From Selenomonadaceae bacterium (lineage in GTDB: Bacteria; Bacillota; Negativicutes; Selenomonadales; Selenomonadaceae): DNA of 36,042 nt. The stretch covers positions 1 through 36,042 of the forward strand of contig JAFSOQ010000073.1 in assembly GCA_017446845.1 (NCBI GenBank). Reading direction: 5' to 3'. How positions within the stretch are numbered: the first letter of the stretch is position 1; every line of letters starts with the position of its first letter. A model generated the notes under the pieces. The model ran no database searches. It worked only from the letters and a program-made list of their open reading frames with translations, and was not told the DNA's origin. Of this stretch, positions 7,878 to 16,068 are shown piece after piece. The position numbers and the translations under genes are program-made.

Positions 7878-8816
7878 ATGGCTAAACAAGCTCCCGTCGT
7901 CGGCTCCAAGAACGTTACCGGCGAAAATTATCAAGGCTCGGCGGCAAAAGTTTACTTCACAAAAAAAATCGACGCCGAACATCTTATCAAGCTCTACAAG
8001 ATGATTGACGAAAATATTTTCGGCAAGGTTGCAATCAAACTTCACACGGGCGAAAAACACGGTCCGAACATTTTGCCGCGTGATATGGTTAAGGCGTTCC
8101 AAGCGCAAATTCCGAATTCGGCAATCGTCGAGTGCAACACGCTTTACGCGGGCGACCGCTACACGACCGAAGGTCATCGCGAAACTTTAAAAGTAAACGG
8201 CTGGACTTTCTGCGACGTCGACATCATGGACGAAGACGACAAAGTTGTTAATCTGCCCGTGCGCGACGGTTTCCACCTCAAGGAAGTTGCTATGGGCGCG
8301 CACCTTACCGACTACGACTCGCTGATTGTCTTGACGCATTTTAAAGGACATTACATGGGCGGTTTCGGCGGCTCCATGAAAAATATCGCTATCGGCAACG
8401 CGAGCGGACATCTCGGCAAAGCGCAAGTTCACGGCGTCGACCCCGACAACGTCCCTGAAGATTTTACGACGTGGCCGGTCAAAGAATATTTCATGGAACT
8501 CATGTGCGACAGCGCGAAGGCGACTTGCGATTACTTCGGCAAACACATCGTCTTTATTAACGTCATGCGCCGCCTCAGTGTCTCTTGCGACTGTGAAGGC
8601 GTCGCCGCTGCCGAACCGACGATGGAAGATTTGGGCATTGCCGTTTCGACTGATATTCTTGCCGTCGACCAAGCTTGCGTCGATATGGTTTACAACGCGC
8701 CCGACAGCCACGATTTGAAGGAACGTATTGAAACTCGTATCGGTATGCGCCAGCTCAGTGCCATGGCGGAAAAAGGTCTCGGCAATCCGCAATACGAACT
8801 GATTAGCATTGATTGA
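7878..8816 (+). CDS. DUF362 domain protein
   Basis: Predicted 312-residue DUF362 family protein. Characteristic segments are KVAIKLHTGEKH, IVECNTLYAGDRY and HFKGHYMGGFGGSMKNIAIG. The family is widespread in anaerobes and often carries an added 4Fe-4S ferredoxin domain; none is seen here, since only scattered cysteines are present. The function is not established. The start has ATAAGGAGGAA upstream, and a small CCCC/GGGG hairpin lies just before it (about 7849-7862). It could be transcribed with thrB and the Rossmann-fold gene (69-base gap). Downstream is the repeat-rich segment and a terminator shared with the convergent TPR gene. Confidence 0.88.
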   Translation: MAKQAPVVGSKNVTGENYQGSAAKVYFTKKIDAEHLIKLYKMIDENIFGKVAIKLHTGEKHGPNILPRDMVKAFQAQIPNSAIVECNTLYAGDRYTTEGHRETLKVNGWTFCDVDIMDEDDKVVNLPVRDGFHLKEVAMGAHLTDYDSLIVLTHFKGHYMGGFGGSMKNIAIGNASGHLGKAQVHGVDPDNVPEDFTTWPVKEYFMELMCDSAKATCDYFGKHIVFINVMRRLSVSCDCEGVAAAEPTMEDLGIAVSTDILAVDQACVDMVYNAPDSHDLKERIETRIGMRQLSAMAEKGLGNPQYELISID

Positions 8817-8851
8817 AAATTTTCTATGCCAGCAATGCGCAGCGTTGCGTT

Positions 8852-8894
8852 CCGTCGCGGCGTCAACGTTAAAATTATTAAACGGCACGGCGCG
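8852..8894. repeat. 43-bp direct repeat, copy 1
   Basis: Starts CCGTCGCGGCGTCAACG and ends ACGGCACGGCGCG. It is identical to 8919-8961 except for one base (GTT against GCT). It lies in the intergenic stretch after the DUF362 gene, where no open frame is convincing. Confidence 0.9.
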
Positions 8895-8918
8895 TCAACT
8901 GGCTGCAACGTCACGTTG

Positions 8919-8961
8919 CCGTCGCGGCGTCAACGCTAAAATTATTAAACGGCACGGCGCG
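8919..8961. repeat. 43-bp direct repeat, copy 2
   Basis: Second copy, 67 bases downstream of the first in register. Its last bases overlap the 37-base inverted repeat at 8955-8991. Confidence 0.9.
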
Positions 8962-8991
8962 ACCGCTGTTCCGTCGCTTTTAAAGCGACTC
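8955..8991. repeat. REP-like palindromic repeat, copy 2 (inverted relative to 6109-6145)
   Basis: Carries the perfect palindrome GTCGCTTTTAAAGCGAC (8973-8989). It is the inverted counterpart of the element after hom. A run of A and T follows, so it could also act as a weak terminator for the DUF362 transcript. Confidence 0.75.
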
Positions 8992-9004
8992 GAAAAAAAA
9001 TTTT

Positions 9005-9095
9005 AGGAGCCGCAAATTTAATTAGGAATTAGGAGTTAGAAATTAGGAATTGTTTTTTCATTCCTAATTCCTAATTGATAAAACGGCTCCTTTTT
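9005..9095 (+). terminator. Large nested hairpin terminator between convergent genes
   Basis: The outer stem is AGGAGCCG (9005-9012) with CGGCTCCT (9084-9091) and a T run. The inner arms are AATTAGGAATTAGGA and TCCTAATTCCTAATT. The inner arm contains repeated ATTAGGAATT units. It ends immediately before the stop codon of the leftward TPR gene and probably serves both directions. Confidence 0.75.
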
Positions 9096-9097
9096 GA

Positions 9098-10399
9098 TTA
9101 TCTGCGTTGTAAGTCTTCAAACTTTTTTAAATCGGCTTGAGCAGACGCATTGTCGCCTAAAGCCTTGTAACATTCGCCGCGACTGCGATAAATCCACGGC
9201 AACAACGGATTTTTTTGATCCTCTCGTTCAATCTGAGAAATTGCACGCGAGTAATCGTCAATCGCTTTGTCGTACATTTTTAATTTCTGATACGCACCGC
9301 CGCGATCTTTATAATAAATCGGCAGTGAATTTTCTCGCCGCTCCAAATCAATCGCCCGCGTATAATCTTCCAACGCTTTGGAAAAATCTTTCAAGTCGTA
9401 CTCGTAAAAATTTCCGCGATTGGAATAAACATAAGCCGCGTTCGGAGAAAGTTCAACCGCCTTGTTGTAATCGGCAAGAGCCAAATTGTCGTCCGTCTGC
9501 CGATAACATTGCGCACGATAAATATAATTCTGCGCGAGATTCGGTTCAAGTTGAATGGCGCGAGTAAAATCTTTTATCGCCGCCGAATAATTTTTTGCGT
9601 CGTAATATGCCAGCCCGCGATTGCCGAACGTCTCGGAATAATTTTGATTGAGACGAATCGCCTTATCAAAATCGTTAATCGCCTGCCGACGCTTGCTTTC
9701 GGCGATTGGAATATTTTTTTGCCCTTCGGCTATGATGTTGTAAAGATTTCCGCGACGATTCAAAGCCGCCGCGTTGTATTGATTGAGTTCGGTGGCCTCG
9801 GTATAAAGGGTTATCGCGTCGTCAAATCTGCCGCGCCAGACAAATTTATTTCCCGCCACAACTTTCCGATTGGATAAAAATTCGTTGGCAAGAAACTCAA
9901 ATTCGTCTTTGAAAAATTTTTTATCCTTCTTAGGCATATTTTCGGCGCGCTTGCGAAGTTTTTCAAGCTTGTCGTTGTTAATCTCGTAAAATTTTTTTGC
10001 TTCGCGACTTTGATTCAGCAACATGAATTTTTCTCTGTCGGAGCGTTGAATCCAATTTTTAACTTCGGCGTCGTCGATTTTAATTTCAACCGCCGTTTGC
10101 CAAGCAGATTTTGCTTGCGTGTATTTTACTTCGCCGAGTTCGCAACTGTTGAAGATTATCGCGGAAATTTCCTCGTCAGTCAGTTCTTTGCCGAAATTAT
10201 TTTTAAAATCAACTTCAGCTTGTTCCGCCGCAATTTTTATCGCCTTGTCGAGTGCGCGCAACTTGACGACCTCTTGAGCTTCGAGTTTGTTCGCCGAATC
10301 GTCAGCAGTTGCCGTGTAAGTTTTTATTTCCGCGTCGGCAACCGAAAGGCAAAATAAATTTCCGACAATCAGCGACGCTGCCAAAAATTTTTTGAACAA
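9098..10399 (-). CDS. Exported TPR-repeat protein
   Basis: Predicted 433 residues from a TTG start with GAGGAG upstream. Residues 1-23 are a signal peptide (FLAASLIVGNLFCLSVADA). Residues 24-190 form an unrecognised, mostly helical domain. From about residue 190 to the end are six or so TPR units, such as YNAAALNRRGNLYNI, AKNYSAAIKDFTRAIQLEP and AYVYSNRGNFYEYDLKDFSKALEDYTRAI. It probably serves as an extracytoplasmic scaffold; partners are unknown. It is transcribed alone, since comEC upstream is separated by about 250 bases. Confidence 0.85.
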   Translation of the reverse strand: MFKKFLAASLIVGNLFCLSVADAEIKTYTATADDSANKLEAQEVVKLRALDKAIKIAAEQAEVDFKNNFGKELTDEEISAIIFNSCELGEVKYTQAKSAWQTAVEIKIDDAEVKNWIQRSDREKFMLLNQSREAKKFYEINNDKLEKLRKRAENMPKKDKKFFKDEFEFLANEFLSNRKVVAGNKFVWRGRFDDAITLYTEATELNQYNAAALNRRGNLYNIIAEGQKNIPIAESKRRQAINDFDKAIRLNQNYSETFGNRGLAYYDAKNYSAAIKDFTRAIQLEPNLAQNYIYRAQCYRQTDDNLALADYNKAVELSPNAAYVYSNRGNFYEYDLKDFSKALEDYTRAIDLERRENSLPIYYKDRGGAYQKLKMYDKAIDDYSRAISQIEREDQKNPLLPWIYRSRGECYKALGDNASAQADLKKFEDLQRR

Positions 10400-10514
10400 A
10401 ATTATCTCCTCATTCCCGGTAAAATCTCCAACTTTTCATGACTGCGGCGTAGAAATCTTTTGTCGTGAACGCCAAGTCAATTCCAATTTGAAATTCCTCA
10501 AAAAAATTTTTAGC

Positions 10515-10520
10515 GATTAT
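10515..10520 (-). promoter_or_regulatory. Possible -10 element for the TPR gene
   Basis: On the minus strand a perfect TATAAT lies about 115 bases before the TPR start. The -35 region (TTATTT) is poor. The rest of the 10400-10647 gap is AT-rich and holds nothing else I can support. Confidence 0.3.
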
Positions 10521-10647
10521 AACATATCTTGCGAGAAAAAATAAGTAAAACTCAATCCAAACAAGCAACAAAAAAATTTGGACTAAGTTCAGCGTTCGTT
10601 TTTTATCTTCAACTTCTTTCGCAAAAATGCGCAGAGAGTTTTTTATG

Positions 10648-12972
10648 TCAAAAATTTTTATTAAAAATCTCGACGCGCAAATTTTTTCCGTCCGTTTTAA
10701 ATTTAATCAAACCGTCGCGGTCTGTGCGAAAAATTTTCGTCGGAAGATTTTCCAATCGCTCCAAAACTTCAGGTCGGGGATGTCCGAAATTATTTTCATA
10801 GCCGACGCAGATAACGGAACATTTCGGCTTGACGGCTCGCAAAAATTCTTCACTTGAAGAAGTCGCGCTGCCGTGATGTCCGACTTTTAAAACGGTGCTT
10901 TGAACGTCGACGCCCTCGCGCAAAATTTCCGCCTCAACTTCTTTAACCAAGTCGCCCGTGATTAAAAAAGTTATTCCGCCGTAACGAATGCGGTAGACGT
11001 TTGAAATTTCGTTGTCCTTCCCGACGTTCGGCGCGAAGAGAATTTCAACTTGCACACCGTCGACAGAAAAAATTTCTCCCGCGCGACCTGCTCGGAGTTT
11101 CGGCAAATAATTTTCAGCGATACCGAAAACCGCCGCATATTCTGATTTTGATTCGCCCGCCGTGATAATTTCTCCGACGGGAAATTTTTTTATAATCGCG
11201 CCCGCGCCGCCCGAATGATCTTCATGGACGTGCGTCAAAAAAATTTTATCGACCTCGCGAATATTTTCATGCTTGAGATAGGGAACGACGACGCGTCCGC
11301 CCACGTCAAACATTTTTTCGCGGACGCCGCCCGTGTCGAAGATTAAACATTTTTTATGCGGCGTAACGACAACAGCGCAATCACCCTGCCCGACATCGAC
11401 GAAACTGACTTCGACATCGCCCGTCTTGAAAATATTTATTGCGAACAAAAAAACTATCGGCAGTAAAATTATCGGGCGTCGAAGAATCAGCGCGGCATAA
11501 TAAAAAAATCCCGCCAATAATCCGAGCGTCGGCACTTGCACCGCACTGAACGGCAAATTTGCAAAAATTCGATTCAACTCCGCACCTGCTCCGAAAATTA
11601 ACGCCTCGCCCGTGAAAAATATTTTTCCGACAATCGGAATGACCCCTGCGATTAATCCGCCCAAAAGTCCGCCGACTATTACGATTTCCAGCAGCGGCAT
11701 GACGAACACATTTGCCAAGACCGAACTCAGCGAAATTTGATTGAAGTACCACACGACGACCGGCAAGCTCGCAAGTTGCGCGGCGATTGTCATTGACATC
11801 GGCGCGGAAAAAAATTTCGGCAAGCGTTCCATTGAGTTTCGCAAACTCTCTGACAAATACATAAGCCCTGCCGTTGCCGTGAAACTCAACTGAAAACTCA
11901 CGTCGAACAAAAGCAACGGCTGATTGATTAACATTACCAGCGCGGTCAAAGTTAAGAGGCGTGCGCCTTCCGCCTCCGCGTCCAAAGTTTTCGCGAAGAA
12001 AATTAAAACGCCCATTGTCGCCGAACGCAAAACTTGCGGCAAGAGTCCGCTCAATATCGCGTAAGAGCCGATTATAAAAGTTCCAAATACAAACGTTACA
12101 TTTTTCGGCAGGCGAAACAGCAAACACAGCCAAGCCGTCGCCATTGCCAAAATACTCATGTGCGAGCCGCTGACCGATAAAATATGCACAATGCCCGTCG
12201 TTTGAAAATCTTCGACCAATTCGGGATTTAATCCCGCGTAGCCGCCGAACAACATTGCGAAAATTGCCGCCGCATCTTCTTTAGACATGACCTCCGTCAT
12301 CGATTCTCGGTAGTGTTCACGAAACGCCGCAATTAATCTCAAAAATTTTATCAAAATTCCGCCGTCGATTTCTTCAACTGTAATGCCTTGCTTGCCCGCC
12401 GACATTCGCGCCGTGATTCCGTTCGCCTTCATACGCGTGACAGTATCGATTTGCCCCGGATTGTTGTAGTTGTGTAAAAGTTTTAAGTTGCCGCCCGCAG
12501 AAATTTTATCGCCGATTCTGGCCGTCGGGAGCGTTTCATTTTCTTTCGGATAGTAAGTCAGAATCAATCCGCCGCGAATTTTTTGTTCCGTGTCTTTGAG
12601 TTTGATTGATTCGGTGTCGACGAAAAAACGCACTTGCGTCATTCCGTTCGGCAAAATTTTTATTTGAGGCTCCTCGCGCACAATGCCCGATACTTGAACG
12701 GCTTGCCCCGCGAATTTTGAAATGTCATCAGGCGGTAAGTTATCGACTGCGCAAAATCTCAAGCCGCCGAGCGTAAAAAAAATTATCGGGCAGATTATCC
12801 ACGACGTTAAATTTTTCCGACGCCATGTCATCAAAAGTCCGATACAAATTCCCGCCGCGCAGATTCCGATTAAAAATTTCGGCGAGCGTGAAAAATATTC
12901 AGTAAAAAGAACGCCCGCCGCCATTGCCGCGAGCACTACGTTTAAAAATGCGTTCGAGACTTTCGATTTCAT
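10648..12972 (-). CDS. comEC: ComEC/Rec2 DNA-uptake channel protein
   Basis: Predicted 774 residues, a full-length ComEC. It is thought to form the inner-membrane channel that brings single-stranded DNA into the cell during transformation. The N-terminal part has two membrane segments followed by a soluble OB-like region (about 60-190). The central competence domain (about 220-500) has many membrane helices and the family phrase VHILSVSGSHMSI. The C-terminal metallo-beta-lactamase-like domain (from about 510) has VGQGDCAVV and the metal motif THVHEDHSGG, then KVGHHGS. ATG has GAGGTG upstream. No comEA is adjacent. It appears intact, so natural competence is possible but not shown. Confidence 0.96.
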   Translation of the reverse strand: MKSKVSNAFLNVVLAAMAAGVLFTEYFSRSPKFLIGICAAGICIGLLMTWRRKNLTSWIICPIIFFTLGGLRFCAVDNLPPDDISKFAGQAVQVSGIVREEPQIKILPNGMTQVRFFVDTESIKLKDTEQKIRGGLILTYYPKENETLPTARIGDKISAGGNLKLLHNYNNPGQIDTVTRMKANGITARMSAGKQGITVEEIDGGILIKFLRLIAAFREHYRESMTEVMSKEDAAAIFAMLFGGYAGLNPELVEDFQTTGIVHILSVSGSHMSILAMATAWLCLLFRLPKNVTFVFGTFIIGSYAILSGLLPQVLRSATMGVLIFFAKTLDAEAEGARLLTLTALVMLINQPLLLFDVSFQLSFTATAGLMYLSESLRNSMERLPKFFSAPMSMTIAAQLASLPVVVWYFNQISLSSVLANVFVMPLLEIVIVGGLLGGLIAGVIPIVGKIFFTGEALIFGAGAELNRIFANLPFSAVQVPTLGLLAGFFYYAALILRRPIILLPIVFLFAINIFKTGDVEVSFVDVGQGDCAVVVTPHKKCLIFDTGGVREKMFDVGGRVVVPYLKHENIREVDKIFLTHVHEDHSGGAGAIIKKFPVGEIITAGESKSEYAAVFGIAENYLPKLRAGRAGEIFSVDGVQVEILFAPNVGKDNEISNVYRIRYGGITFLITGDLVKEVEAEILREGVDVQSTVLKVGHHGSATSSSEEFLRAVKPKCSVICVGYENNFGHPRPEVLERLENLPTKIFRTDRDGLIKFKTDGKNLRVEIFNKNF

Positions 12973-13220
12973 TCAACACCTCAAAAAGATCTTTCTTTTA
13001 TTGTTCGTTATTGACTAAAAACGCCTTGCCGTGCTAAGATACAGTTGCTAAAACTAATCATCAAGCACAACAAAGCGAATATCTTTTAAAAATTCTACAC
13101 CGCTTGCGCCGTCACTGTCAATCGTCACCTTCGCCACGAAAATAATAAAAATCTCCGGCGTTCGGCTTTATAACATATTATGTCGAACAGTTTTATCAAT
13201 CCTTACAACTAAAAAAAATC
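12973..13220. other. Intergenic stretch between comEC and tRNA-Thr
   Basis: About 250 bases without a convincing gene. On the minus strand a short frame (13137-13054, GTG start, 27 residues, VAKVTIDSDGASGVEFLKDI) reads protein-like but has no good ribosome site. It may be the tail of a lost gene. The palindrome ACATATTATGT occurs near 13172-13182. Confidence 0.4.
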
Positions 13221-13249
13221 TTGACACGCGGCGGGCGTTGTGGTATAAA
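13221..13249 (+). promoter_or_regulatory. tRNA-Thr promoter
   Basis: Perfect TTGACA (13221-13226), 17-base spacer, TATAAA (13244-13249). It ends about 22 bases before the tRNA. Confidence 0.85.
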
Positions 13250-13271
13250 TTAGCGCGTTGAATTGATTCAC

Positions 13272-13347
13272 GCCGACTTAGCTCAGTTGGTAGAGCAGCG
13301 CATTCGTAATGCGCAGGTCGTCAGTTCGAGTCTGACAGTCGGCTCCA
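13272..13347 (+). tRNA. tRNA-Thr (anticodon CGT), CCA encoded
   Basis: Seventy-six bases fold as a standard cloverleaf. The acceptor stem is GCCGACT/AGTCGGC, the D arm GCTC...GAGC, the anticodon stem GCGCA/TGCGC with loop TTCGTAA (anticodon CGT), and the T arm GTCAG-TTCGAGT-CTGAC. Discriminator T and encoded CCA follow. It marks the left border of the accessory region, and tRNA genes are common integration sites. Confidence 0.95.
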
Positions 13348-13361
13348 TAATGAAAATTCAA

Positions 13362-13390
13362 GCCTCGGAAAATTTTCCGGGGCTTTCGTC
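13362..13390 (+). terminator. Terminator after tRNA-Thr
   Basis: Stem GCCTCGG/CCGGGGC (13362-13368 with 13377-13383) with AAAATTTT in the loop region and TTTCGTC after it. Confidence 0.6.
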
Positions 13391-13546
13391 GTATTTCGGC
13401 ATTGAACAATTTTTTTATCAGTTAGGAGTTAAAAAGGCGTCAATCAACTTGATAGACTGCCCACTCTTACCTTTAAACTGACCGCGAATAAGTTGGATGT
13501 TTAAGGCGGCGGCGTTTATTGACCGGAGCTACTTTGCTTTCTTCAG

Positions 13547-13870
13547 GTGATAAAAATACTCTATCAGGGCATCGACATCAGGAAAAGTTTTCACGTCGCC
13601 TCTCTACTCGACGAGCGCAAGAATGTTATCTTCCAAGGTTTTCAGTTCAAGAACACAACCGACGATGCTAAAAGACTCTTGGAAAAGCTGGTACCTTATC
13701 TCGAATTCTACCCGAATCCGTCCCCACAAAACCGACAAGATTGATTCGCTTGTTTCTCAAATCAGTGACCTAAAACACCAAACCATTTGCATCTTGGATA
13801 AAATCTTTCCCGAATACGAGTCCGTTTTGCAGCTTCTCATTGCTCAAATTTCGTGCTACTCTTGCCGCCT
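13547..13870 (+). pseudogene. IS110-family transposase remnant
   Basis: The first frame (GTG at 13547) gives YQGIDIRKSFHVASLLDE, which matches the N-terminal DEDD domain of IS110-type transposases (GIDVxKxxHVAxxLDE). About residue 60 the reading moves to another frame, giving TDKIDSLVSQISDLKHQ and ILDKIFPEYESVLQ, both IS110-like (DKIDA..., VFPEF). The frame change together with missing intervening sequence and the complete loss of the C-terminal half show an inactive fragment. It abuts the IS5-type end at about 13871. Confidence 0.7.
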
Positions 13871-14367
13871 CTAAGAGCCTGTCTAAAATCATCTAATGAG
13901 TAGAGTGAGTAAGCCAAAACAGTCATTTTAATGAGCAAAAATTTTTCTCGGACGTAGATTTTCTGTGTATCGTCATCAAATTCAGCTTGATAGAATTCAA
14001 AATCGTGTACGGACTTTCTCAAACGAACAAGTTTTTGAATCAGCTCCAATTTATCCTCAAGCGTCGTCCGCAAACCAAAAATAATTCCCTTGAGAGTTTT
14101 TATATCATATTTCAAAGTTCTGGAGAATTTGTTACTGTAACGTTGAAATTTATCGGGCAAAAAAATTCTGTACTCCTTCTCATGATACCAATCAAAAGTC
14201 TTTCGATAAAATTTTTCGCAATAAATATCGTCATATTCGTCTGCAATGTCTGATTCTTTAAGTTTGCTGCTTTTAATCCCTTTTAAGCCCGTCAGCCAAT
14301 CTTCAACGTTAATAAAATTCAAGTGACAGAGCACATTTTTAATCGTTCTATATCTGTAAAGTCTCAA
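13837..14367 (-). pseudogene. Truncated DUF2971-type protein running into IS5 remnant
   Basis: Open frame of 176 residues from a TTG with GAGGAG upstream. The N-terminus (MRLYRYRTIKN) resembles the LYKYRS start of DUF2971 proteins. KTFDWYHEKEYRIF and LKGIIFGLRTTLEDKLELIQ match the family's C-terminal part. The segment usually carrying the SSPxxFNDPxD motif is absent, so an internal deletion is likely. The last 30 or so residues (from KMTVLAYS) come from the IS5 end and the IS110 remnant. Function is unlikely to survive. DUF2971 proteins are common in accessory and defence-rich DNA but their role is unknown. Confidence 0.6.
13871..13935 (-). mobile_element. IS5-type element end with transposase C-terminus
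   Basis: Read leftward, this stretch gives KMTVLAYSLYSLDDF and then GATTTTAGACAGGCTCTTAG. It aligns base by base with the right end of the IS5 remnant at 31690-31745 ([35 protein letters not shown]) at roughly two-thirds identity. This copy points left, the other points right. Confidence 0.6.
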
Positions 14368-14388
14368 AATGGTCTCCTCTTGTTCATA

Positions 14389-15434
14389 TTAAACGCGGCG
14401 CAGGATTGAATTGATTTCATCAGCGACGAATTCAACTTCTGTCCCGATAACGACCTGAATCGCGTTATTTTTTTTGAAAACGCCCTTCGCGCCCGCCGAC
14501 TTCAAAATTTTTTCGTCAACTTTAGAAGAATCTTTGACCGTTACACGCAATCTCGTCGCGCAGTTGCTCACGTATTGTAAATTTTCAATTCCGCCAAGTC
14601 CGTTAATAATTTTGACGCGAGTGCCATTGACGCAAGTGCGCCCGCAATTTTTGAGCGATTTTCCGGTTTTGCTGTCCTATACATCGCAAATGCTGCCGCC
14701 GGTAACCCAAACATAAAAATCGGGAAGCCGCCTGACATAAAAATCCCTGCTGACGGGTCTCCCGCAAAAAATCTCGTCAAATCTCCGCGTATAATCTCGC
14801 CCGTCGCGGGATTTGTCCACTCGCCAAAGATAAAATATACCAAATTATTTATTATGTGGTGTAGTCCGAACGGTATCAGCAAACGATTCAAAAAACCGTA
14901 GATAAATGTGCCGACGCCGCCCGAATTTATAATCATCTCGCCAATAGAGTTAATAAATCCTTGAATCGGCGGCCATATTACGGAAAAAATTATTGCAAGT
15001 ATAATCGCCGCTAAAGAAATCACAATCGGAACAAATCGCCACCCGCCAAAGAAGCCTAAGAACTCAGGCAGCTTGATTTTGTAAAATTTATTGTATAAAA
15101 ATCCCGTAGTCAAGCCGCTGATGATTCCGGCAAGGACTCCCATGTTAATTTCGGCGTTGAGAGCCTTTAACACGGCAGTCAGCACCGAATAACACATAAA
15201 ACCCGCTAATGCCGTCGCTCCATTGTTATTTGTGTCCTTCGCAAGTCCAAATGATATTCCGATTGCAAAAATTATCGGCAGGTTCTCGAATATCGCGCCG
15301 TCTGCCTTCTCCAACACGTCAATATTTAAAATGTCGTCCGCTCCAAATCGTAAAAGAATCGCCGCCGCAGGTAAAACCGCGACCGGTAACATTAACGCCT
15401 TGCCAACTCTTTGAAGTTCCTCAAATATTTTCAT
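14389..15434 (-). pseudogene. PTS EIICB (glucose/N-acetylglucosamine type), internally deleted
   Basis: The upstream frame (15434-14568, 288 residues) is a PTS EIIC of the glucose/GlcNAc family: MLPVAVLPAAAILLRFG, LPIIFAIGISFGLA, LLIPFGLHHIINN and FPIFMFGLPAAAFAMY. It then stops early at LLTDLAELKIYNT. The next frame, starting around 14613, continues KIINGLGGIENLQYV and SNCATRLRVTV, the EIIB domain with its phosphorylated cysteine. About 100 residues at the EIIC end (including the usual TEPxEF segment) are missing, and the two parts are out of frame. No IIA domain is present. GTGA at the junction could allow EIIB to be made alone. Most likely a dead sugar transporter. Confidence 0.75.
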
Positions 15435-15443
15435 TCTAAATTC

Positions 15444-15492
15444 CTCCTACGTCACATTATACAAAAAAAATCCTGCGCATGTCGCGTAGGAG
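15444..15492 (-). promoter_or_regulatory. Promoter of the PTS gene flanked by an inverted repeat
   Basis: On the minus strand a perfect TATAAT (15461-15456) lies just before AGGAGG and the ATG at 15434. Perfect eight-base arms CTCCTACG (15444-15451) and CGTAGGAG (15485-15492) flank the -10 element, with ACA/TGT extending inward. The placement over the promoter suggests an operator rather than an RNA hairpin. Confidence 0.45.
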
Positions 15493-15505
15493 TTAATTTT
15501 TTACA

Positions 15506-15535
15506 GTAAAAAAGCTCTGACGACTTATCAGGGCT
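15506..15535 (-). terminator. Terminator-like hairpin (leftward)
   Basis: Read leftward: AGCCCTGA ... TCAGAGCT then TTTTTTACTG. A second imperfect hairpin with long A and T tracts on both sides lies at about 15543-15592. Together they insulate the PTS promoter from leftward transcription. Confidence 0.55.
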
Positions 15536-15645
15536 GATTTTCAACGAAAAAAACTCCGACACTCGCCGAAGAGCTTTTTTTTTCCGCAGTCAACAAATTT
15601 TTCACTTTGCTCCGCCAAGTTCATTTTCAAACGCCTTGCAAACGA

Positions 15646-15682
15646 AAAATCCCTTACGAATTAATTTCTGCAAGGGATTTTC
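15646..15682 (-). terminator. Terminator after the double-glycine peptide gene
   Basis: Read leftward: stem AAATCCCTTGC (15679-15669) with GTAAGGGATTT (15657-15647), followed by TT. It lies 23 bases after the peptide stop codon. Confidence 0.7.
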
Positions 15683-15704
15683 TACTTTGACGACCTGTGA
15701 ATTA

Positions 15705-15875
15705 TTATTCATAAGTCTTGATTCCGAGTGTTCGCCCCAAATCGTACATTGATTCAGTATCGGCAGTCTCTTTTCCGACTTCGTAGGGAAGTGCTCGGCT
15801 TTCGACACCCCTGTTAAAAAATATTCCGCCGGCGACCTGTTCAAGTTCCTCGTCGCTGAGATGTTTGTAACTCAT
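15705..15875 (-). CDS. Small peptide with double-glycine leader
   Basis: A 56-residue peptide starting MSYKHLSDEELEQVAGG, with ATG at 15875 preceded by GGAGAG at good spacing. LSDEELEQVAGG is a classic double-glycine leader of the kind cut and exported by peptidase-containing ABC transporters (bacteriocin-type or peptide-pheromone precursors). Cleavage after G17 would free a 39-residue core beginning IFFNRGVESRALP. The core has no cysteine, is acidic and has no hydrophobic helix, so it is not a typical pore-forming bacteriocin or lanthipeptide. No transporter or modification enzyme is visible in the window. Possible roles are signalling or an exported peptide processed elsewhere. A terminator follows. 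Confidence 0.7.
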   Translation of the reverse strand: MSYKHLSDEELEQVAGGIFFNRGVESRALPYEVGKETADTESMYDLGRTLGIKTYE

Positions 15876-16068
15876 GGTCTCTCCTGCCTTATAGCTTGAG
15901 TTATAAACATTTTAGCAGGAAACTATGAGTTTTTCTATCTGTTGCACTTGCATTGTACATTCAAAAATATAAATTTTACCTCAATTCTTGTCAACAAAGG
16001 AAATTTTCCTCTAAAAAAATTTGCCGCCTATTGATAAATATACAACCCTAAAAAAGGAGAGATATTCT

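Noticed and set aside
7101..8177. Leftward frame of 358 codons opposite the Rossmann-fold and DUF362 genes
   Set aside because: Antisense to two recognisable families and rich in improbable residue runs; no start signals.
13054..13137. Short leftward frame reading VAKVTIDSDGASGVEFLKDI
   Set aside because: Protein-like, but only 27 codons with no suitable ribosome site; recorded as possible gene debris in the intergenic entry, not as a gene.
13263..13481. Open frame of 72 codons over tRNA-Thr
   Set aside because: It simply translates the tRNA gene and its terminator.
15602..15844. Leftward frame of 80 codons
   Set aside because: Overlaps the double-glycine peptide in another frame, lacks a ribosome site and crosses the terminator hairpin.
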